A stretch of 64,000 bases of DNA from Adiantum capillus-veneris (lineage: Eukaryota > Streptophyta > Polypodiopsida > Polypodiales > Pteridaceae). Location of the stretch: assembly GCA_014529385.2 (NCBI GenBank), contig CM043961.1:13309978-13373977 (forward strand), in the 5' to 3' direction. Below are positions 46,113 through 57,604 of the stretch, piece by piece. Numbering within the stretch: the stretch's first letter is position 1; every line of letters starts with the position of its first letter. A program made the position numbers and the translations under genes. The notes beneath the pieces were generated by a model. That model worked only from the letters and a program-made list of their open reading frames with translations, did not search any database and was not told where the DNA came from.

Positions 46113-47590
46113 TTGCTAATGAGCAGGTTACTAATGATGCCCCTATGCTTGTTAACTACCTTGTTTCTAGACTTCAACAAGCCATGGGCAATCCATCCCT
46201 CCAAAGTGAAGTGCAACGGCATCTTTGTGCTCATGGGATTCTCCAAACTCCCCACCAAGAAGAGAGAGTACCTAGGAAGCCTCCTTGTGAGACTTCCAAA
46301 AGAGGCCTCTCTCAGATTCGAGACGAAGAAGAGGATCCGTGTACAAAGGGCTCAAAAGGTTACTACTTGATGACGCATCTCCTTCCCAAAGGAGAGCTCA
46401 AGAGCCCCCACCAAAGGAACGAGAAAGAAATGAGTCTCCTGCCACCTTGGCGGATATGGCTCCACGAAGACGGCGGGCAAAAGGCTATCCATCACCTCCT
46501 AAACAAAGAAGACCATTGCACACCTCTCCATACCATAATTCAAAGAGGGATGATAAAAAACAAGAGAAGAAAAAGGTGAGAAAGAGGTCACCCTCTTATC
46601 CATCTTCTTGATCCTCTTCCTCTTATGAAGAAAGTGATGGTGTAGACAAAGAGGAACAAGGCAAGAAAAAGGCGAGAAAGAGGTCACCCTCTTCTTCATC
46701 TTCCTCAAATTCTTCATCTTCTAAAGAAAGTGATGGTGCAACTTTTGAACCACCAAAAAGAAGAGGCCATATGAAATCATATGCCGCGTGGAAGAGGCCA
46801 TCCAAGCTCAAGAAGTTCAAAGAGGGAGGAAAGAACATCTCTTTCCTTACCTACGATGGCACCTTTGGTGCTACAGACAAAGTCTTGGCTTTCATCCAAC
46901 AATTTGATGTTGCGTTTGGAGATGAGGACTTCACGGAGTCCTCTAAGCTATGCCATGTAGCTCTGCATTTTCAAAAGTCCGCCAAGCAATCGTGGTCTAG
47001 CCTACGGGCAAATGGTGAAGCCCCACGAACATGGAAAGCTTTAAGAGCTTCCATCATGAAGAAGTTTTTAGCCACCGATGCCAAAGACAAAGTACTCACC
47101 GAATGGCGAAGCTTGAAGCTCTCTCCCTACGAATCCATTCACAAATATGTAGACAAGTTTTGGGACTTACATCTCAAAGCCACTGTCTTCAAAAAGATGG
47201 ATTTTGGATAACAAAAACAAAAAATTTGTGCAGGCTTAACTGAAGATATGGCGGAGTGTCCATGCACCATATCTACGGCGGTCATACACCATACCATGGT
47301 GGCTTCACAAATCAATTTCTAAATAGGGGCTAAGAGAAATCTTAAGCCCACGGAAAACAAGTGTTCCAATGAGCCTCAGGGGAAGGACAATGTCCAAAAG
47401 TCTCCTAAGGGCAATTCCAATAACAACAAAGCTAAGGAGAAGGGAGTTTACAAAGGCAAAAACAAACTCTCTCCTGAAGAGCTTGAGCGTTATCGCAAGG
47501 ATAACCGTTGTTTCAAATAAAACAAGCAAGGGCATGCATATCGTGCTTGCCTCCAAAAGAACATCCGCCATGAGCCTCCTAGAGATACCT
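46113..47590 (+). pseudogene. gypsy-B gag, main part
   Basis: Continues the gag begun at 37188. The early part (46118-46380) has 'NYLVSRLQQAM'; a Ser/Lys-rich linker follows (about 46560-46760) with stops. The conserved core (46771-47211) has 'ISFLTYDGTFGATDKVLAF' and 'RASIMKKFLATDAKDKVL', ending at a stop. The zinc knuckle near 47510-47560 reads C-F-K-stop-N-K-Q-G-H-x4-C: the second cysteine codon became TAA. The relative in this window is gypsy-E gag at 1.7-3.2 kb, which shares the Ser-rich linker and 'AFIQQFD'. Confidence 0.8.
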
Positions 47591-49353
47591 TGGTCAAAAT
47601 CCAAGAAGAGGAAACTCACCACAAAATATCTCCTCTATGCCATGCTTGGGGAAAGGTAAGAGAACATGATGCTTTTATTCTCTTTGACCCTGGTTCTACT
47701 CACAATTTCATATCCATAGAGTTGGCCACCAAGCTAGGCCTCCAAGCCTATGAGATGGGACATGTCCTACCCGCCGATGGTGCTTTCAAGGGGCAAGAAG
47801 CTTCAGTCATTCCCTTAATCAGGAAATTGAGGCTCCATGTCCAAAACTATGTGGACAAAGAGGACTTCTTTATCTCTCCTCTCAAGCATGAGGATGTAAT
47901 CCTAGGGGCACCATGGTTTGAGTGCATGGCTGCCAATGTTAAATTCCCTAAAAGGAAAATCTACGTTAGGTTCAGGGAAAAAGATATGTACATAGATGCC
48001 AAGGAGTTGGGTAACATCATACTCATTGTACATACACAAGCTTTCAATAAGTCAATAAAGAGCTCTATTTCCATGTACATGATTTTTGTTAAAGATTCTC
48101 AAAATGAACCTAATGCTTTAGCAAAAGAAAATATAAACAATCACCAGGAATTAGGGTTATCCAATTTTCTCAAGGGATTTCAATATGTTTTTATTGACGA
48201 CATCCCTTGTGAGCTACCTCCTAAACGAGGCAATGATGGCCATGCATTTGAACTTCTTCCAGGAAGTTCACCGCCTAATAAACCTCCTTATAGGGTTTCT
48301 CAAGCTCAACAAGAGGAGATTATGCAGCAAGTGCATGAGTTAGTTGAGAAGGGCATGGTTAGGCCTAGCTCATCTCCATTCTGCTCACCCCATTCTGCTC
48401 ACCCGTATTATTAATGCAAAAGAACGATGGCACATATCGTATGTGTGTCGACTATAGAGCACTAAAGAGGATCACTATCAAAAATAGGGTTCCCATTCCA
48501 CGGGTGAAAACCTATTTGATAAGTTGCAAGGGTCGACCTACTTCAGTAGGATTGACCTAAAAAGCGGATACCATCAAATAAGCATAGTTGATCAAGACAT
48601 TGTAAAGACCGCAGTTTGCACTACGTTTGGTCTTTTACATTTAACCGCTTGATGGAGAAGCTATGCAGGACTCACCGAACCTTTACAGGAGCGTTCTTTG
48701 ATGATATTATCATCTACTCCAATTCATTAGACGAACACAAGCAACATCTCCAGGTAATATTGTAAGTCTTACCAAAGAATAAACTTTATGTTAACCGAAA
48801 GAAAAGTGAGTTTTTCTTACAAGAGATTCAATATTTAGGTCACATTATCTCTCAAGATGGCATCCAAATGGATCCATCAGAGCTAGAGGTAATAAAAGGA
48901 TGGCCTAATCTAAGGAATCTTCATGAACTAAGAAGCTTTATAGGTATGTGTGCATACTATAGACGCTTCATAGGAAAGTTCTCACAAATCGTGGTACCAT
49001 TACATGACCTAACAAAGAGAAACGTTAGGTATACATGGTCTGCCAAGGAGAAAAATGCTTTCAAAAGGCTTAAAGAAAAGCTTATCTCTCAACCTGTGCT
49101 TACATTGCTGGATCTCTCAAAGCCATTTGAAGTCCAATGTGATGCTTGTGGTGATTGCCTTGGAGCTGTCTTGCTCCAAGAAGGGCATGCCATAGCCTAT
49201 GAAAGTCAAAGACTTGACCCTATTGAGCAAGCTCTAGGCATATATGAAAAAGAACTCCTCGCAGCTCTACATGCCTTAGACTCATGGAAGCACTATTTAC
49301 TGGGACTCCTTTCATTCTGCGGACGAATCACCAAAGCCTTAAGTACTTCATGA
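47590..49353 (+). pseudogene. gypsy-B protease, RT and RNase H
   Basis: The protease loop reads 'ILFDPGSTHNFISIELATKLG' region (Pro in place of Ser/Thr after the catalytic Asp), then 'DVILGAPWFE'. RT begins near 48270 ('LLPGSSPPNKPPYRVS', 'VHELVEKGMVRPSSSPF'). A roughly 14-bp tandem duplication near 48376-48403 shifts the frame just before 'GTYRMCVDYRALKRI'. A deletion near 48628-48645 removes the 'MPFGL.NAP' motif, and the catalytic box is 'FFDDIIIYS' instead of Y-[VL]-D-D. 48868-49353 holds the RT thumb ('IGMCAYYRRFIGKFSQI') and RNase H start ('FEVQCDACGDCLGAVLLQ'), ending at a stop. Non-functional. Confidence 0.85.
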
Positions 49354-49419
49354 TGTAGACAAAGCTCTCCGACAAAAAAATGAGGTGGGCAAATTCCCCT
49401 TCTCAATTTCATTTTCATA

Positions 49420-50196
49420 TTGCTCACATTTGCTAGCAAGCATAATCAATTAGCCGATGCACTCTCAAGACGGTCAAGAGTGAATGCGGTTTCCATAGCA
49501 ATTCACAATGATCTATCTTCTATGATAGATGAGTATGCTATTGATCCCAATTTTAGAGATATGATTTCAGCCCTTGCACTAGGGAAGAAAGAGGAACTAT
49601 TTACTTTACAAGATGGTTATCTTCTCTATGGCAATAGACTATGCGTTACCAACTCACTAAGTGAGAAAGTAATGTATGAATCTTATGCTCCTCCTTATGC
49701 GGGGCATAGAGGGATTCAGTCTACCCTAAAAGGTATTGAAACATATTTCTATTGGCCTACCATGAAAGCAAATATACAAGAGTATGTTTCTAAATGTGTG
49801 GTATGCCAAAAGACGTAGTTTGATAGAGGGAAGCAACCTAGATTGCTTCAACCTTTGCCAATCCCTAATTCACCATGGGAGAGCATATCCATGGATTTTA
49901 TCTTTGGATTGCCTACATCTATCCATGGGAATACATGAATATGAACAATAGTAGACATGTTCAACAAACAAGCTCATTTTATACCTATCAAAAAGACTAT
50001 CAAAGCCCATCAAATGGCAACCCTCTTCATATCACAAATCTTCAAGTAGCATGGCTTGCCAATGTCCATAGTGTCGGATAGAGATACTAGAATGACCAGT
50101 AATTTTTGGAAGGGTCTCTTTGAGAATTTAGGGACAAGGCTAAACTTCTCTTTGGCCTATCACCTACAAACGGATGGCCAAAGTGAAAAAGCTAAC
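49420..50196 (+). pseudogene. gypsy-B integrase, truncated
   Basis: Begins after the RNase H end ('QLADALSRRSRV'). The HHCC zinc domain is visible ('YAGHRGIQSTLKGIETYFY', 'YVSKCVVCQKT'), followed by a stop and the core start '[16 protein letters not shown]' with the first catalytic Asp and 'MSIVSDRDTR' with the second. The sequence stops at 'LQTDGQSEKAN', around where the catalytic Glu lies; the C-terminal domain and 3' LTR are missing because gypsy-D begins on the other strand. Confidence 0.85.
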
Positions 50197-51854
50197 CTAA
50201 CAATTCTTGATTTGGTGACCTAGGTTGAAAACCATAGATGAGCATGAAAGGACTAAATCCAGTTGTGACATGCTTAGCACTAATGTAGGCAAACTCGAGA
50301 ATAGGTAGATATTCTTCCCAGTCTGATTGTTTCTTGCTAACGTATGCTCTTAGCATATCCTCTAGCACTTGGTTAACTCGTTCAGTCTGACCATCTGTTT
50401 GTGGATGATCGGCTATATTGAGGTTTAGTTGTGTACCCAATCGTTTGAACACAACCATCCAAAAATGACTGTTAAATTTGGGAACACGATCACTGTCAAT
50501 GTTACTTGGCAAACCATACAACTTGTATAGGTTGTCCACAAATAACTTGGCTAGTTCTAGAGTCTTAATCGTTGATTTGGTTCGAATAAACGTACATAGT
50601 TTAGTCAACCGGTCTACGATCACCCATATCGAGTCATGACCTCGTACAATGGTTGGTAAACCCACAGTAAAATCCATAGAGATACTTTCCCATTTACCAT
50701 TGGGAATCTCCAAAGGATGTAAGAGTCCTTCTGATTTCAGGCGCTCGGCTTTGTTAACTTGACATTTTTGGCAATGCAATACATAAGCTTGAACAAAGCC
50801 ATGTAAACCTGGCCAGTAAAACTGTCATCGTACGAAAGCATAAATCTTTCTAATACCCGGGTGCCCTGCACTTGGACTATCATGACATTTATAAAGAATT
50901 TGGCACCGAATGTCTGTGTCCATCGGTACACAAACTCTCCCCTTATGGAGTAGGTACCCATTGTTGATGGTGAAATGCTTCCATCGCTGTAGTTCATCAC
51001 TCGATAGAGGAGAACTATGTGTGGAGGTTAACGCTACACTACCATCATTGGAGTGAGAAGGATCCCTCATTTGTACATGGCTCCACACTTTGGAATATGC
51101 GTCATCCTGCTCATATTTTCCCTTTAGAGAATTCAAAAATTCACTACGAAGTTCCGTGAACAAGAGAGAATTGATCTCTGGCATATGACTTAGAGCGTCA
51201 GCCACCACATTGTATCGTCCTTTACGATATTGGAGCTTGGCATCATATTCCTAAAGGATCTCTCAGCCCACCTAGCTTTCCAACCCTTCAAATCCATTTG
51301 TTGTGTGAACCATTTGATGCTTTCATGGTCAAACACAATCTCAAACTGAGCACCATACAAATAATGTCGCCATGTTTTTAAGGCAGACACTATTGCATAT
51401 AGTTCACGTTCATAAGTAGAGTAGTTCTGCTGTGCTGCATCAAGCTTCTTGCTTTCAAAGGCAATTGGCCGCCCGTCTGGACTGCTCCAATAGCACGGTC
51501 ACTGGCATGTGTTTCCAAAACGAATGGTTTCAAAGGATCTACAATAGTTAGTATGAAGGTGTAGCTAATGCATCCTTGAGCGTATCGAAACTATGTTGTT
51601 GAGCGGGTCCCCACTGAAAAGCTTTGCCTTTGCCTTTCAATTGGTCCGTCATGGGAGCAACAATATTAGCATACTTTTAAACGAACCTTCGGTAAAAATC
51701 TGCAAATCCTAAAAAAATATGTAACTCTTCTAGATTTTTAGGAGAAGGCCACTGCCGGATTGTATCCACTTTGGATTGATCCATATGTAGCCCATTACCT
51801 GTGCCCGAGATAGTGAATTTCTCCTTTCAAAAAATCACACTTAGATTCCTTGGT
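50197..51854 (-). pseudogene. gypsy-D: RT thumb, RNase H and integrase fragment
   Basis: Minus strand, decayed. Near 51850 it starts with '[14 protein letters not shown]' (RT thumb), then 'FYRRFV' and RNase H around 51480-51250 with 'YYLYGAQFEIVFDHESIKWF'-like sequence ('ALKTWRHYLYGAQFEIVFDH'). Integrase follows: 'CHDSPSAGHPGIRKIY', '[13 protein letters not shown]', 'DSDRVPKFNSHFW', 'HPQTDGQTERVNQVLEDML' with the catalytic Glu in TERVN kept, and 'FSPFMLIYGFQPRSP' at 50.22 kb. The HPQTDGQTERVN form is typical of chromovirus-like gypsy integrases; no chromodomain is left. Both ends are abrupt junctions. Confidence 0.82.
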
Positions 51855-54800
51855 ATCCACTTCACAGCTTGCCGATGCTCTTTATCTGGGTTGTCCATGA
51901 ACCTACTCACAACTCCCACTGCATGTGCAATGTCTGTCCTTGTCCAGACCATAGCATACATTAGAGAACCTACCACTGTAGCATATGGAACTTTAGACAT
52001 ATAGGCTATCTCCTCTTGTGTCTTTGGACACATATCCTTTGTTAGTTTAAAGTGACCAGCCAAAGGTGTAGAAACTGGTTTTGCATTTTGCATTGCAAAC
52101 CTTTCTAGTACCTTCTTGATGCAATCTTCTTGAGATAGCTTTATTGTCTTCTTCGTCCTATCCCTGGATATTTTCATACCAAGTATCCTCTTTGCATCAC
52201 CTAAATCTTTCATTGAAAAAGATTTAAACAGTTCCTCTTTTAGGTCTTTGATGTCCTGCATGTTAGCACTTGCAATCAACATGTCATCAACATACAACAT
52301 TAGGATGATAAATTTCCCATCTCCCAAATTCTTCGTGTAGACGCAGGGATCCGAGTTGCATCTTGTGAATCCATGATCCAACATCCATCGATCAAACTTC
52401 AAGTACCATTGTCTTGATGCTTGCTTTAAACCATACAAGCTCTTCTTTAATCTGCAAACCATTTTCTCCTTACCTTTTACTTCATACCCCTTTGGTTGAA
52501 GCATGTAGATTTCCTCCTCTAAGTCACAGTGAGGGAATGCCGTATTTACATCCATTTGCTCGAGATTTAGATCATGAGCAGCCACAAGGCTTAAGACAAG
52601 CCTAATTGAGTTCATTTTTACAACAGGAGAAAATATTTCATTGAAGTCAATACCTTTCTTTTGAGAAAAACCTTTTACCACCAGCCTAGACTTGTACCTT
52701 TTCTTCCCACCTTCTTCTTCCTTCACCTTGTACACCCATTTGTTTTGAAGTGCCCGCTTACCTTTAGGCAACTCAACCAATTCCAATGTTTGGTTGCGAT
52801 GTAGTGAGTCCATCTCCACTTGCATGCTCTTCGTCCATTCTTCTTTGGATTCATGTTGCATAGCTTCTTTGTATGATTCCGGCTCTCCAGAATCTGAGAT
52901 CAAGAGATGGTTGAAGGAAGGAACAAACCTTTCTGGAGATCTACTTGCTCTTGTAGATCTTCGGGGAATAGGTTGAGGCTCCTCATTTGGTTGACGTTGT
53001 TGCACATTGTCACCGTTTGCAGTCCTTGAGTCTTCCCCGTCCTCAAGCTCCATGTATTCATCACCTGTTTCTTTTGTTTGATTTCTTTCCAAGTAATCTT
53101 TGTACTTATTTTGTTCGTTAAAAATTACATCCCTACTCCTTAAGATTTTACCATCTTCAGGATTCCATAGGCGATACCCAAAGTCACCTTCTCCATAGCC
53201 AATGAAGAAACACTTTTTAGACTTTGCATCTAGCTTTGATCTTAGGCTTCTATCTATGTGCATGAAAGCCTCACACCCAAACACTTTGAGAAATGCATAA
53301 TTCACCGGTTTACCTGTCCATGCCTCTTCTGGAACTCTCCCATCCAATGCCATTGAGGATGACCGATTGATTAAGTACACAGACGTACTTACAGATTCCG
53401 CCCAAAGCTCAAGCGGTAGGCCTGCATGTAGCCGCATGCTTCGTGCTCGCTCCATGATTGTCCTGTTCATCCTTTCCGAAATACCATTTTGCTGAGGTGT
53501 CCTTGGGGTTGTCCTTTGCCTCCGAATGCCATTGCTAGCACAAAAGATTTCAAAAGCTTGGCTGCAATATTCACCTCCATTGTCGGATCTGAGGCATTTA
53601 ACCTTGGTACTTGTTTCATTCTCCACAAAGGCTTTCCACCTTTGAAATATGGAAAATACATCGGATTTATTCTTCATGACATAAACCCATGTTTTTCTAG
53701 TCGCATCGTCTATGAATGTTACATAGTACAATGAGCCACCAAGTGATGGTGTACTTGCAGGACCTCAAATATCAGAATGAACCAACTCAAGTTTTTTATT
53801 TTTTCTTTCATTTCCTGATTTTTGAAATTTTACCCTCTTTTGTTTACCATAAACACAATCTTCACAGAACTCTAAGTCCACTTCTTTCAAACCTGATAGA
53901 AGCTTCTTTGTTTGAAGGATTTGCATTCCTTTGGCACTCATATGCCCAAGCCGGTAGTGCCACACTGCACTGTCAACTTATGTTGTTGCTGCACAAGCTG
54001 AAGGTTGCGTGCTAACAGTACACAAGTAAAGTGTACCGACCTTTTCTCCCTTGGCAACCACCAATGATCCCTTTGAGATCTTCCACCGTTTGTTTCCGAA
54101 TGCAATGTTGTGACCTTCATCGTCCAATTGTCCTGTAGAGATGAAATTTTTGCGAAGAGAAGGAACATGCCTAACATCTTTAAGCTTCCATTCATTTCCG
54201 TTAGCAGTTTTGACAGAAACTGTACCTTTGTCGACAATCTCACAAGCTTCATCATCTCCCAAGTATACATACCGAAAATTACCTTTGGTGTAGTCTTGGA
54301 AATGTTGCTTGTGTGGTGTCGCATGGAATGAAGCCCCGGAATCTACTATCCAGGAATTAGACACATTGTCTAATGAGAGAATTAGAGCATCTTGATCTAC
54401 TTTACCTGCCACATTGGCCACCGATGTTGGCTTGTTGTCTTGAGACTCTGTCGCCTTCTTCTTCTTGGACCAGCAATCCTTCTTGACATGGCCCTTCTTG
54501 CCGCAGTTCCAACATTCAAGAACTGACTTTGTGCGTGACTTGCTCCGCCTTGAGCGATCACGACCCTTTTGGTTTTTGAACCTCTCCTTAGGCCTTCCTC
54601 TTGTTTCCACTGACAATGCAATACTTGATGATTTTCCTGTGCTTCTCCTTCGTATTTCCTCGCTTAGGAGAACACCCACAACATCATCAAACTTAAGAGT
54701 ATTTGTGCCAGAAATAGAATTACTTACAACCATCACAAGGCTGTCCCAACTATCCGATAGAGATAATAGTATAAGAAGAGCTCGCACTTCGTCATCGAAA

Positions 54801-55222
54801 TTGATTTTCACCGATCGAAGTTTACTTATGTTTGTGTTAAAGTCATTTAGGTGTTCTGCAACTGAACCATTCTCTGCCATCTTTAGATTGAACAAGCGCT
54901 TCATAAGAAATACCTTATTGGATGCCGATGGTTTCTCGTAGAATTTGTCAAGTGACTTCATCAAGTCCTCCGTGGTCTCCATCTCCGAAACATTGAAGGC
55001 CACCGTTGACGCCAAGCTTAACCGGATTGTTCCCAGTGCCTTTCGATCAAGGACAATCCATGCTTCATCTGCCATCGTTGCGGGCTTCTTTGCAAGACCG
55101 CCTAGTGGAAAATAGAGGTCCTTTTGGTAGAGATAGTCTTCAATCTGCATCTTCCAATGTTGGTAGTTTTTACCGTTGAACTTCTCAATCTTGAGCTTTC
55201 CTTCCTCCGCCATAACTCCCAC
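51855..55222 (-). pseudogene. copia gag-pol polyprotein (two internal stops, no RNase H)
   Basis: The start ATG at 55222 is followed by gag ('FNGKNYQHWKMQIEDYLYQK'), zinc knuckle 'CWNCGKKGHVKKDC', protease 'WIVDSGASFHATP', the GAG-pre-integrase motif 'WHYRLGHMSAKGM', integrase ('LVHSDI', 'CLRSDNGGEY', 'TPQQNGISERMNRTIMERAR'), and RT ('NKWVYKVK', 'QMDVNTAFPHCDLEEEIYM', 'LYVDDMLIAS'). In-frame stops occur at about 53975 (TAA) and 53763 (TGA, at the Cys of the usual HSDICGP). The rest is open, so decay is light. It ends at 'AVKWI', just before the RNase H domain. Confidence 0.92.
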
Positions 55223-55272
55223 TCAATTCAAGGAATCCTTTCCTTGAGATAATTTAGCTACGAGCAAACCTT

Positions 55273-55284
55273 GCTCTGATACCA
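55273..55284 (-). promoter_or_regulatory. copia primer binding site
   Basis: Minus strand TGGTATCAGAGC, initiator tRNA-Met type, two bases from the LTR end at 55287. Confidence 0.88.
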
Positions 55285-55286
55285 GT

Positions 55287-56041
55287 TGTTAGGAAATAAG
55301 ACGTAGCTAAATAGATAATTGAGTAGATTACTTAATGGAGAGAGACAGATCTACATACACGAGATTATAGAGTAGAGAGAGAGAGAGAGTACACACGATA
55401 TACGTGGTTCACCCAGTGTGGGCTACGTCCACGGGAAAGCAGCCACTCAATGGCTTTAGTACTTCAAAACAAGAAGTAGTTTACAAATGGCTTATACCCT
55501 TTTGGAGCTCCCGCCTTGCTTCACTCTCACCACCTCACACCCACCTTGTTGCATCAAGTTCACACTATGAAATGTGTGTAGAAACGACCTTCTTTTATAG
55601 GCCAAAAGGGTTGCCCTCTCTTATGAGAGGCAGCCATGTGTAGCCGCCCTTGTGTGAATAAGTCCAAATCGGATCCTCTAATCCGCCCATGTGTGGCCTC
55701 CCTTGAGAAGACAAGTCCGCTTTTGAATTCGGCCACCGGCCATTGAATTCGGTCACCGGCCATTGACTTCCGACCACCGGCCATTGACTACCTGCGACCG
55801 GCCAACCGACGGTTGTTTTTCGACCGCTTTCCGGTCGCCGTCCGGCCATAATATTCCGGTGAGGGAAAAAAAAAGTCTCAGGGGCGGAAAAAGTTGTCCC
55901 TGATTTTTGACTGTGAAAATTTTGGTTTCCGGTGAGTGATTTTCCTTCATGCACAATGGCTTCTCCTCATAATGGGGGCCTTACAAATGTGTGCTTTTAC
56001 CACAGAAAATTACAAGGGTAAATCAGGCTCCATACTTAACA
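55287..56041 (-). repeat. copia 5' LTR (755 bp)
   Basis: Minus strand TGTTAAGTATGGAGCC to TTTCCTAACA. The right boundary is supported by the fragment at 28975-29125, which ends at the same TTAACA. It contains a short GA run (55375-55389) and a tandem GC-rich repeat. Confidence 0.8.
55731..55812. repeat. ~20-bp tandem repeat in copia U3
   Basis: Four degenerate units of the form 'ggccaccggccattgaattc' (55731-55750, 55751-55770, 55771-55790, 55791-55810). Subrepeats in U3 often act as enhancers; that role is inferred here. Confidence 0.8.
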
Positions 56042-57604
56042 TACTGTGAAGGTGAGGAAGGTAATACAACCTTACCTGTTGAATATCAGGATATAAAGAC
56101 AATAGCTATCCTAGACAGTGGAGCCGGATTTGCGATTGCGACAAAGCAAATATGGGAGAAATGGGGCCGTCCAGCTCTTAGAAAGATGAGAATGAAACTC
56201 CAACTTGCAGATGGGTATGTAGAGAGACCATTGGGAGTCTTGGACCAAATAGTTGTATCTTCGTGTGGAATTAACTATGAGCACACCTTTGCCGTGGTAG
56301 ATTTCGGGAAAACGAACAACTTTGATGTTATTTTGGGGCGACCTTTTATGCGTCAACTCAAAATGATACAAGATTGGGGGTACGACCAAATTTACCTAAG
56401 GCATGAGGAGCTAATAACGAAAATCAACATGAAAGATCACAGCTATAGAGAAGTTGCAAAAACACCAATGCAAGAATTTGATTCAACCACAGTGAATGGA
56501 AAAGAAATACCTACGTGGTTACAAACAAAAGCACATGTCTCGATGTGTGGAGCATCTGATTGTGGGGACTTAATCAAAGAGGAATGTGTGTTGGAAAGGT
56601 CCATAGAAGACGAGGCTTATCTCCCAGAACCTTTCCATGAACATTTATTTGAGCCATTTGGGTGGACTCAAATATTGTCAACCTTGGATGTATGTGTTAA
56701 TGAATGCACGCCTATAAAATTTTGTGACGATGAAGGATACGACCTAGTAACGTTGCAAATGGCTAGCGTCATCCTTGAGTTAGGATCAGAGAGCGAAGAA
56801 CAAGAAGAACCACTACGTGAGACTGAGTGTAAGAGAATAGTTGATGAGATATCTGTAGTGGACGATAGGAATCGAACAGAGGAGGAATTCACAGATTCAC
56901 TAAGCGGCGACCCTCCTCTGGGTGATGAAATCCAAATGATAGATGCCGATGACGAAAGATCAAGTGGATCAGAGACGAATAGGAAGTATATGTCGAGACT
57001 GGACAGGTTTTATGAGTTTCCTAACCAAAAACCTAGTCGACAAGAGCGGTATAGATCAAAGAGAACAAGGAAATCAAGAGCAAATAAGCATAAACCCATG
57101 CCTCTTGTCAATGACAAAACGGGATATCTAAGGCTTGTAAAAGATGACGATTGTGTCAAAGACAAGGTCACTGGCCGGTTTATCAAAAGTAAACCATGGA
57201 AAAACAACAAGAAGAACAAGCGCGAAAAGCAAATGACTGAGACACATAAGGAGGGGGAAACAGGGTCTAGAATGACCAAAATAGAGAGGAAAGCAGAGTA
57301 CAATAAGCTCAAACAGACCCTCAAAGACATATGGATAACTGAAATGGAAATAGATGAGGACACGAATTCTGACAAGATGGATGTGCCGTCCCATTATAAG
57401 AAGTATACTACACAAGATAGAAAAATCATAGTGCAACAACCGATGAGGGAATTGAAAGAACCTGGTACATCATACGACGATCCTGAAAAAGCAAAACGAA
57501 TAGATCTAGCGGAGCCAGGAGAAGATCCAAAACCTGCATATATTGCCATGGATCTTACTAAAGAAGAGGAAAAGCTTTTGATAGCTACTCTTAAACAGTA
57601 TTGA
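56042..57604 (+). pseudogene. gypsy-C protease 1 and acidic/basic linker
   Basis: Retropepsin with 'IAILDSGAGFAIATKQIW' as catalytic loop (D-S-G intact) and 'FDVILGRPFMRQLKMIQDWG' near the C-terminal end. About 300 further codons form a charged linker, Glu/Asp-rich then Lys/Arg-rich (56800-57400), leading to RT. The frame ends at TGA (57602-57604) where related elements have an Arg codon (CGA) in '.YRDVFAW', a single C-to-T change. The N-terminal part reads in from the copia LTR and is not native. Confidence 0.85.

Larger units (their letters stand above)
37188..50196 (+). mobile_element. gypsy-B: Ty3/gypsy element, interrupted by LTR-A and 3'-truncated
   Basis: Coding order gag, protease, RT, RNase H, integrase on the plus strand. 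LTR-A is inserted after codon 18 of gag with a ttgct duplication, so gypsy-B is older than LTR-A. The 3' end is cut within the integrase core, where minus-strand gypsy-D sequence begins; no 3' LTR remains. Many stops and small deletions. Confidence 0.85.
51855..56041 (-). mobile_element. Ty1/copia element, 3'-truncated
   Basis: Retains the 5' LTR (55287-56041), primer site and gag-pol up to the end of RT. It is cut just before RNase H, where it joins gypsy-D in the same orientation, so RNase H and 3' LTR are lost. The right flank is gypsy-C (tactg at 56042-56046 would be its target-site copy), so copia probably inserted in or beside gypsy-C before the truncation. Confidence 0.88.
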
